Shown here piece by piece: positions 1 through 5,400 of a stretch of 8,382 bases of DNA. The stretch's first letter is position 1. Every line of letters starts with the position of its first letter. Origin of the DNA: Anaerolineales bacterium UBA2029 (lineage in GTDB: Bacteria; Chloroflexota; Anaerolineae; Aggregatilineales; Aggregatilineaceae); contig DDBP01000016.1 in the NCBI GenBank assembly GCA_002332795.1, positions 1-8,382 of the forward strand, in the 5' to 3' direction. A program made the position numbers and the translations under genes. Below the pieces are notes generated by a model, which saw nothing but the letters and a program-made list of their open reading frames with translations, had not been told where the DNA came from and made no database searches.

Positions 1-825
1 CAGCGGCCCGCGCACCAAGGCTCGCGCCCACAGCGGCGGCGTCGGCCAGCCGCGCCAGCGCCAGCCCAGCCAGGCCCGGCCCATCAGCCAGATCATAGGG
101 ACACAGGTACGCACCCGCCCAACCAGCGCCGCCAGCTCACCGAAGGAGACGCCGCCCCCTGCCACATGATACACGCCCGGCAGGTCGCGCTCCAGTGCCC
201 ACACGATGGCTGACAGCGCGTCGTCTTCGTGCACCAGCGCCAGTGCGCGTTCTGCTTCACCGCAGACCAGCACGGGCAAGCGCCGGAAATGGCGTATCAG
301 TTCGGTATGGCGACCGCCAACCAGCCAGGCGCAGCGCAGATGCGTCAGCACCCCATTGTACTGCGGGCGCACCTGCAGTTCGAGCCAGTCCGACAGACGC
401 GCCCGCGCGCGCCCGTAGTCGCTGGCCTGATGTCCGCGCACCGCGCCGCCTTCGTCCAGGAGTGCCGCTCCCGCTGACACCAGCCCGTAGAGCGCCAGGT
501 TGTTCGCCACCACCAGGCGCGCCACACCTGCCGCCATGACCGCGTTCACAAAGGCCTGCGCGTCGGTCACCAGGCGGGCGTCGCGCGCCCGTTCGCGGCG
601 AGGGGACGGCCAGCGCAGCGGCGTCAGCAACACCGCCGCATCTACTCCGGCCAGATAGCCGTGCCACTCCGGCTGTGTATACTCGGCGCGGACGAACTGC
701 AGCCCTGGCACCGCCGGGTAGCACGGGCGGTCGTCCAGGCCGGTCACGGCTATGCCGCGGGCCAGCAGACCCTCGGCCAGCAGTCGGCCAGTGCTCGACG
801 CTACGCCGCCGATGAAAACATGCAT
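1..825 (-). CDS. NAD(P)-dependent epimerase/dehydratase-like protein (extended SDR family), C-terminus cut by window edge
   Basis: I translated 275 codons without a stop from ATG at 825 to base 1. The start MHVFIGG is a beta strand leading into a glycine-rich Rossmann loop (G6, G7, G13), with one usual glycine replaced by Ser. Next come LDDRP near residue 31, where extended SDRs hold an acidic cofactor-binding residue, and RLVVANNLALYG (103-114), matching the family strand that ends in an active-site Ser/Thr. YGRAR (137-141) sits where the YxxxK motif is expected. LVHEDDALSAIVWAL and PGVYHVAGGGVSFGELAALVGR match the C-terminal half of nucleotide-sugar epimerases. The start is fixed by an in-frame TAG nine bases upstream, with GGGAG (835-839) nine bases before the ATG. 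Ser to Asn109 and Lys to Arg141 suggest loss of ordinary catalysis or an atypical subgroup. The fold is fairly sure; the substrate is unknown. It lies downstream of the infB terminator and is probably transcribed separately. Confidence 0.8.
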   Translation of the reverse strand, partial: MHVFIGGVASSTGRLLAEGLLARGIAVTGLDDRPCYPAVPGLQFVRAEYTQPEWHGYLAGVDAAVLLTPLRWPSPRRERARDARLVTDAQAFVNAVMAAGVARLVVANNLALYGLVSAGAALLDEGGAVRGHQASDYGRARARLSDWLELQVRPQYNGVLTHLRCAWLVGGRHTELIRHFRRLPVLVCGEAERALALVHEDDALSAIVWALERDLPGVYHVAGGGVSFGELAALVGRVRTCVPMIWLMGRAWLGWRWRGWPTPPLWARALVRGPL

Positions 826-950
826 CGCGCCCTACTCCCAGCGCAGAGGTGCGCCCGCCATGTGTTGCGTCACCGCTCAGACGCCGAGAACGCAGTGAGA
901 GTCTCGATTTTGCCCGCTGCGGCTCTGCGGTTCAAGGGCCTTCACCCCAC

Positions 951-989
951 AAAATGACGGGCCAGAAGATCGCGCCCTCCTGGCCCGTC
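951..989 (-). terminator. Intrinsic-type terminator after infB
   Basis: On the minus strand a perfect 10-bp stem (GACGGGCCAG / CTGGCCCGTC, plus-strand arms 956-965 and 980-989, 14-nt loop) lies 24 nt after the infB stop and is followed by ATTTT. The U-tract is short, so termination may be partial. It marks the end of the nusA-ylxR-infB unit and separates it from the SDR gene. Confidence 0.65.
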
Positions 990-1013
990 CGGTAATCGTC
1001 CCGATCCGCCGGG

Positions 1014-2810
1014 TCAGTTGACCCGCTCGCGGATGTAGAACTCGATGCGGTCACCCTCTTCGAAGTCGTGGAAACCGTCCAGGCCGATGCCGCATTCGAA
1101 ACCGGTGCGCACTTCGCGCACGTCTTCGTCGAAGCGCTTCAGGCTGGACACGCCCACATCAGAAACCAGCACCTGCCCCTGGCGCACCACACGGGCCTTG
1201 GCATTGCGCCGCGCCACCCCTTCCAGGACATACGACCCGGCGATGTTGCCCACTTTCGGCACGCGGATCACACGCCGCACCTCGGCCACGCCGAGCACCT
1301 TCTCAGCGAATTCGGGTTCCAGCAGGCCGCGCAACGCCAGTTCGACGCTCTCGATCAACTGATAGATCACGTCATAGGTGCGGATGTCCACGCCCAGCGA
1401 CTCGGCCAGGCGCTCGGCGGCAGCGTCGGGATGCACGTTGAAGCCGATGATGATCGCGTCCGACGCGGCGGCCAGGTTCACGTCGTTCTCCGTGATTTCG
1501 CCCACGTCGGCGTGCAGCACGCGCACCTTCAGGTCGCCAACCGCCAGGTTCTCCACGGACTTGACGACTGGCTCCAGCGAGCCGTCCACGTCCACCTTGA
1601 TGATCAGCAGCAATTCTTTCGCTTCACCGGCCTGGAAACGACTGAAAATCTCTTCCAGAGTCATGCTGGTGCGCTTGACCTGCGTCGCCTCTTCGGCGGC
1701 CTGCCGGCGTTCCGCAACGATGGCGCGCGCCTCTTTGACATCCGCCACCACCTCGAACATATCGCCCGCATGAGGCGGCGTATCCAGCCCCATCACCGAG
1801 ACCGGGCGTGACGGCTCGGCTTCGGTGACCACCTTGCCGTTTTCGTCGAACATGCGCTTGATGCGCCCATACGACAGACCGGCCACCACCACGTCGCCGG
1901 TGCGCAGGGTGCCGTTTTGCACCAGCAGGGTCGCCAGCGGGCCGCGCGCGCTATCCACGCGGCCTTCCAACACCATGCCCGCGGCTTTGGCGTCGGGGTT
2001 GGCGACGATCTCGTGCTCGTCGGCCACCAGCAGAATCGCCTCCAGCAGGTCTTCGATGCCCTGCTGCGTGCGCGCGCTCACCGGCACGATCAACGTATCG
2101 CCGCCCCACTCGTCCGAGCGCAGGTCGAGTTCTTCGGCCAACTGTCGTTTGACGAATTCGGGGTTGGCGTTGGGCTTGTCAATCTTGTTCAGCGCCACCA
2201 CCACCGGCACGTTCGCTGCCCGCACGTGTGCCAGCGCCTCGCGGGTCGTCGGCATCACGCCGTCGTCGGCGGCAACTACCAGCACGGCGATGTCCGCGCC
2301 CTGCGCTCCACGCGAGCGCATGGCCGTGAATGCTTCGTGGCCAGGGGTGTCCAGGAAGGTGATCTTGCGGCCATTGTGCATCACCTGGTACGCGCCGATG
2401 TGCTGCGTGATGCCGCCAGCCTCGCCCGCCGCCACGTTGGTCTTGCGGATGACATCGAGCAGCGAGGTCTTGCCGTGATCCACATGGCCCAGCACCGCCA
2501 CCACCGGCGGGCGGGGCTTCAGCGAGCGCGGGTCTTCGTTGGCATATAGCCGACGCCACGTCTGCGTGACGGCGCGCTCCGGCGCAACTTCCGGCTCGGC
2601 GGGCTTGAGCGGCTGAACTTCATAGCCCATGCTATCGGCCACGATCGCCGCCGTGTCGTAGTCAATCTGCTGATTGATGGACGCCATGATCCCGTTCGAG
2701 ATGAGTTCCTTCATCACCTCGATCGGGCTGGCCCCCATCAGGTCGGCGAGTTCGCGTACCGTCAGGAATTCAGGGACTTGCAGGATTTGTTTTTCTTGCG
2801 GCATAGACAT
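1014..2810 (-). CDS. infB: Translation initiation factor IF-2
   Basis: IF-2 is the GTPase that places initiator fMet-tRNA on the 30S subunit and promotes 50S joining. At 598 residues this is a short form: it lacks the long variable N-terminal region of E. coli IF-2 and begins almost directly with the IF2_N domain (about 12-65). The G domain (about 102-265) has G1 GHVDHGKT (108-115), GGIT switch (132-135), DTPGH (154-158), NKID (208-211) and SAR (245-247). It is followed by a beta-barrel domain II (about 275-360), the IF2 domain III (about 385-480) and a C-terminal tRNA-binding domain ending with GFECGIGL (570-577). The start is ATG at 2810, with a second ATG two codons in (2804). An in-frame TAG at 2847-2849 excludes an upstream start. 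No good Shine-Dalgarno lies at the usual distance (see the 2811-2860 entry). It is last in the operon, 92 nt after ylxR. Confidence 0.97.
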   Translation of the reverse strand: MSMPQEKQILQVPEFLTVRELADLMGASPIEVMKELISNGIMASINQQIDYDTAAIVADSMGYEVQPLKPAEPEVAPERAVTQTWRRLYANEDPRSLKPRPPVVAVLGHVDHGKTSLLDVIRKTNVAAGEAGGITQHIGAYQVMHNGRKITFLDTPGHEAFTAMRSRGAQGADIAVLVVAADDGVMPTTREALAHVRAANVPVVVALNKIDKPNANPEFVKRQLAEELDLRSDEWGGDTLIVPVSARTQQGIEDLLEAILLVADEHEIVANPDAKAAGMVLEGRVDSARGPLATLLVQNGTLRTGDVVVAGLSYGRIKRMFDENGKVVTEAEPSRPVSVMGLDTPPHAGDMFEVVADVKEARAIVAERRQAAEEATQVKRTSMTLEEIFSRFQAGEAKELLLIIKVDVDGSLEPVVKSVENLAVGDLKVRVLHADVGEITENDVNLAAASDAIIIGFNVHPDAAAERLAESLGVDIRTYDVIYQLIESVELALRGLLEPEFAEKVLGVAEVRRVIRVPKVGNIAGSYVLEGVARRNAKARVVRQGQVLVSDVGVSSLKRFDEDVREVRTGFECGIGLDGFHDFEEGDRIEFYIRERVN

Positions 2811-2860
2811 AGCGGCCCGGTTGCTGAGGGGACAGCAACCCCACCGCTAACCTCCTTTCC
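2811..2860 (-). promoter_or_regulatory. infB translation-initiation region: distal Shine-Dalgarno plus bridging hairpin
   Basis: Minus strand, 5' to 3': GGAAAGGAGG (2860-2851) is a near-perfect anti-SD match but ends 40 nt before the infB ATG. The gap holds an inverted repeat: AGCGG (2848-2844) pairs with CCGCT (2815-2811), and GGTTGCTG (2840-2833) pairs perfectly with CAGCAACC (2826-2819). The apical loop is TCCCCT and a 3x3 internal loop (TGG/GGG) separates the two helices. When folded, only TT lies between the SD and the stem, and the ATG follows the stem directly. Inference: the hairpin either loops out the spacer and delivers the SD to the ATG, or controls infB translation. A competing reading is a GTG six nt after the SD. 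Confidence 0.6.
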
Positions 2861-2902
2861 AATGGTGAGCATCCGCGCAAGCCGAATGCGCCGCGTCTGC
2901 AG

Positions 2903-3202
2903 CTACGCCTGACCAGACTTCTGGTAGATGCTGCGGGCGGTCCGCAACCGTTCGCGATCGACTTCTGTCAAGGTGGTGCGCAAGGCCCTGTCCAGCACAT
3001 CGCTGGTCAGCGCCCGTTCCCAGCAGGCGGGATCGTCGCACAGGTAAGCGCCGCGCCCATTGCGTTTGCCGGTGGGGTCCACCTGCACTCCATCGTCGGG
3101 CGTGCGCACCAACCGGGTCAGGGTGCGCTTGTCCGCCGTAGTCCGGCAGACCACGCAGGTACGCTGTGGCACGCGCCGCTGGCGTTTGGGGGACTTGCCC
3201 AT
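2903..3202 (-). CDS. ylxR: YlxR family RNA-binding protein (DUF448; RnpM-type)
   Basis: This is a 99-residue basic protein of the YlxR/DUF448 family, which is typically encoded between nusA and infB. Family members bind RNA, and the B. subtilis protein has been reported as an RNase P modulator (RnpM). Visible signature: PQRTCVVCR (12-20), then Lys25, RLVRTP (30-35), and VDPTGKRNGRGAYLC (41-55), which carries the conserved GRGAY core. Four cysteines are arranged as C16-x2-C19 and C55-x4-C60. The N-terminal 10 residues and the C-terminal helix (about 65-95) are rich in Arg/Lys. ATG at 3202 is preceded by GAGGG (3216-3212) at a 9-nt spacing. It lies 42 nt after nusA and 92 nt before infB, and the L7Ae-like ylxQ gene that follows ylxR in Firmicutes is absent. 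The family assignment is firm; its role in this organism is inferred. Confidence 0.93.
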   Translation of the reverse strand: MGKSPKRQRRVPQRTCVVCRTTADKRTLTRLVRTPDDGVQVDPTGKRNGRGAYLCDDPACWERALTSDVLDRALRTTLTEVDRERLRTARSIYQKSGQA

Positions 3203-3244
3203 ATCATCGCGCCCTCACCTGGCTGTTTCCCTGCAAAGAGCAGC

Positions 3245-5173
3245 CTATTCGAGGAAATCTTCCCATTCCTCGCGGCGACGGCCACCTTTGCGGTGTTTGC
3301 GGGCCACCACGCGCCCGCGCTCCTCGTCGAAGATCAGCTCGCGCGGTTTGCGCTTGCCCTTCTTCTGACGCCGCCCGACCCCGAACTCGTCTTCCTCAAA
3401 GACCGGCTCTTCCGTCGCCTTGGTCGGTTTGCGACGGGCCGCTTCCTTACGACGGCGTTCCTCGGCTTCCGGCGAGAGCGGCGCACCGGGCACCGGCTCC
3501 GGTTCGACGAACGCGGGCGGCACTTCTTCCTCTTCCTCGCCGACGAAGTCGGTCATATCGGGCGCGGCCATCAGTTCCTGCGGCAGCTTGGGCGCGGTCT
3601 CCGGCGCAGGGGCGGGCGCAGCCTCCACCACCGGCTCAGGCGCGGCCTGAGCCGCCTGCGGCTCTACGACTTCGGGACGCCGGATGACCAGGTCGTCCAC
3701 CGCGTAACGGATGGCTTCCAGGGCATCATCGCCCGCGCCGCCCTGCTCCAGCATACGGGCCAGGTTCTCTTCGTCCGCCAGCAGGCGCACCATCAACTCG
3801 CCCACATTCTCGATACGCGCCAGGGCCTTGTTGATGTCCTCGTCCAGTTCCAGTTCCTCGATGGACATGCGGTAGGCCCGCTCTGGCACCAGAGCGCGCA
3901 CCTTGTCCATCGCCTCGCGGCGCTTGGAGCGACCGGCCTCGCGCACACTCTGCAAGCGCCGTTCCGCTACCTTCACGAAATCGGTGAGCGTCTTGTATTC
4001 CTCTGGCTGAATGACGCGGTTGGCCTGCTTCTTCTCCATGATGCGCTCAACTTCGGCGATCAGAGCAGGCATCTCCTCGCGCAACACATTCAGCGGCGGC
4101 TCGTTCAGGCGGGCGAAGGCATGCTCCGCCGCCTCCGAGACGCTCTTGATGTCAATACGCCAGCCGGTGAGCTTGGCCGCCAGGCGGGCGTTCTGCCCTT
4201 CACGCCCAATGGCCAGCGAAAGCTGATCGTCGGGCACGATCACCGTTGCCGTGCGACCGGTGTCCAGGTCTTCTTCCAGCAGGATATCGCTGATGCGCGC
4301 CGGGCTGAGCGCCTTGGCGATGAAGATCGCGGGGTCAGGATTCCACTCGATGACGTCAATTTTCTCTTCGTGGAGTTCCTTGACGATATTCTGGATGCGT
4401 ATCCCGCGCATGCCCACGCACGCGCCCACCGGGTCAACGCCCTCTTGCAGCGCTGCGACTGCTACCTTAGAGCGGAAGCCTGGCTCGCGGGCGATGTTCT
4501 TGATCTCCACCTGGCCGTTGTAGATTTCCGGCACTTCATATTCCAGCAGGCGGCGCAGCATGTTCTTGTGCGCGCGGCTGAGCACGATCTGCGGGCCGCG
4601 GCTGTTGCGCTTGACCTCGGCCACGTAGGCGCGAATCTTGTCGTGCGGGCGGTATTTTTCGCCGGGAATCTGATGTTGCTTGGGCATGACCGCCTCGGCC
4701 CGCCCCAGGCTGATGGTCAGCGTGCCATGACTGACGCTCTGCACCGTGCCAGTGACCAGATCGCCCTCGCGCTCGACGAACTCTTCATAGAGCGCGTCGC
4801 GCTCGGCCTCGCGAATGCGCTGCAGGATCACCTGCTTGGCCGTCTGCGCGGCGATACGCCCGAAGTTGGCGCTGGTCTGCACGGGCACCATCACCGTGTC
4901 GCCGATCTGCGCGTCGGGGACGTATTTGCGCGCTTCTTCCAGCGTCACCTCGGTCTGCTCGGACTCAACCGACTCGACCACCTCTTTTTCCAGGTAAATG
5001 CGCGCTTCGCCGGTCGGCTCGATGCGCGCCTCGACCTGTTGATTGGTGCCGATATTGGCATCGCGTTTATAGGCGGTGATCAGCGCCTGCGACAGCGCCT
5101 CCATCACGACTTCGCGCGGCAGCGAACGCTGATCGACGATTTCGTTGAACGCCAGGATAAAGTCGCTCTTCAT
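3245..5173 (-). CDS. nusA: Transcription termination/antitermination factor NusA with long C-terminal extension
   Basis: NusA binds RNA polymerase and nascent RNA, modulating pausing, termination and antitermination. Domain order: N-terminal RNAP-binding domain (about 1-130, starting MKSDFILAFNEIVDQRSLP), S1 domain (about 137-200), KH1 with GMRG (254-257) in the context DPVGACVGMRGIRIQ, and KH2 with GREG (323-326) followed by QNARLAAKLTG. After KH2 the protein runs a further 300 residues: a charged helical segment (360-430), a possible helix-hairpin-helix-like part (about 436-495), a Pro/Ala linker (500-530), an acidic patch (EEEEE near 546-550) and a strongly basic tail (RRQKKGKRKP, 601-610) ending EEWEDFLE. 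At 642 residues it is much longer than B. subtilis NusA and longer than E. coli NusA. The start matches the family N-terminus, yet its SD is weak: AGGA lies only 2 nt from the ATG. It is first in the operon with its own promoter; no rimP precedes it. Confidence 0.97.
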   Translation of the reverse strand: MKSDFILAFNEIVDQRSLPREVVMEALSQALITAYKRDANIGTNQQVEARIEPTGEARIYLEKEVVESVESEQTEVTLEEARKYVPDAQIGDTVMVPVQTSANFGRIAAQTAKQVILQRIREAERDALYEEFVEREGDLVTGTVQSVSHGTLTISLGRAEAVMPKQHQIPGEKYRPHDKIRAYVAEVKRNSRGPQIVLSRAHKNMLRRLLEYEVPEIYNGQVEIKNIAREPGFRSKVAVAALQEGVDPVGACVGMRGIRIQNIVKELHEEKIDVIEWNPDPAIFIAKALSPARISDILLEEDLDTGRTATVIVPDDQLSLAIGREGQNARLAAKLTGWRIDIKSVSEAAEHAFARLNEPPLNVLREEMPALIAEVERIMEKKQANRVIQPEEYKTLTDFVKVAERRLQSVREAGRSKRREAMDKVRALVPERAYRMSIEELELDEDINKALARIENVGELMVRLLADEENLARMLEQGGAGDDALEAIRYAVDDLVIRRPEVVEPQAAQAAPEPVVEAAPAPAPETAPKLPQELMAAPDMTDFVGEEEEEVPPAFVEPEPVPGAPLSPEAEERRRKEAARRKPTKATEEPVFEEDEFGVGRRQKKGKRKPRELIFDEERGRVVARKHRKGGRRREEWEDFLE

Positions 5174-5245
5174 GGTCCTGCTTTTGGTGTCCTACCAGGT
5201 CTGGGTGTCGGTTGAGAAAACTGAGAGCGCCAGCCATATACAACG

Positions 5246-5267
5246 AAAAGTGGGGAGGTCCCACTTT
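5246..5267 (-). promoter_or_regulatory. Hairpin in the nusA leader
   Basis: On the minus strand, AAAGTGGG (5267-5260) and CCCACTTT (5254-5247) form a perfect 8-bp stem with the 5-nt loop ACCTC, followed by one more T to give TTTT. It lies inside the predicted 117-nt leader, about 24 nt after the predicted transcription start. The weak U-run resembles an attenuator or mRNA-stabilising stem. A regulatory role, such as NusA autoregulation, is only a hypothesis. Confidence 0.45.
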
Positions 5268-5296
5268 CCGCCGCACGTCTTCGTCTCAGTGACCAC

Positions 5297-5325
5297 AGTA
5301 TAGCATAGCTCGCCTTGCTTGACAA
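5297..5325 (-). promoter_or_regulatory. Sigma70-type promoter for the nusA-ylxR-infB operon
   Basis: On the minus strand, the -35 TTGTCA (5325-5320) and the -10 TATACT (5302-5297) are separated by exactly 17 nt. Each hexamer matches the consensus at five of six positions. TGC directly before the -10 supplies an extended -10 (TGn) element. The likely start is A at 5290, giving a leader of about 117 nt before nusA. It sits in a locally AT-richer stretch downstream of the preceding gene's hairpin. Confidence 0.75.
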
Positions 5326-5338
5326 GGGTTCGGCGAGC
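5308..5338. promoter_or_regulatory. Dyad centred on the nusA -35 element (possible operator)
   Basis: GCTCGCC (5308-5314) and GGCGAGC (5332-5338) are exact 7-bp inverted copies with a 17-nt spacer, centred at 5323 within the -35 hexamer. Shorter nested dyads lie inside: CCTTG/CAAGG (5313-5317, 5323-5327) and CTTG-A-CAAG (5318-5326). The placement suits a repressor site, but it could also be chance or a second hairpin after the upstream gene. Confidence 0.35.
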
Positions 5339-5354
5339 GCTACCGCCAGTCAGG

Positions 5355-5385
5355 CAGCCGGCAGGCGTCTGTCACCTGCCGGCTG
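5355..5385 (-). terminator. Strong GC-rich hairpin after the surface-protein gene (terminator without U-tract)
   Basis: CAGCCGGCAGG and CCTGCCGGCTG (plus-strand arms 5355-5365 and 5375-5385) form a perfect 11-bp stem with a 9-nt loop, starting 15 nt after the stop codon at 5401. No T-run follows on the minus strand (CCTGACTGG), so it is either a U-less terminator or a 3'-end protecting stem. The next gene's promoter lies immediately downstream. Confidence 0.55.
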
Positions 5386-5400
5386 TGTATCCTCATCGTG

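Noticed and set aside
257..724. 155-codon minus-strand open frame in the left part
   Set aside because: It is an out-of-frame shadow of the SDR gene (1-825), whose frame stays open to the edge and gives a coherent Rossmann-type protein.
661..957. 98-codon plus-strand open frame reaching into the gap before infB
   Set aside because: It is mostly antisense to the SDR gene, has unconvincing composition, and ends inside the infB terminator stem.
2847..3041. 64-codon minus-strand open frame overlapping ylxR and ending at the TAG next to the strong SD
   Set aside because: It is an out-of-frame shadow of ylxR with no recognisable motifs. Only the SD region it reaches is of interest.
3293..5215. 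640-codon open frame on the plus strand opposite nusA
   Set aside because: It covers a firmly identified nusA. Long antisense open frames are common in GC-rich genes, and the product shows no domain I recognise.
5067..5276. 69-codon minus-strand open frame beginning in the nusA leader
   Set aside because: It overlaps the nusA N-terminus out of frame, has no clear SD, and its start lies in the leader hairpin region.
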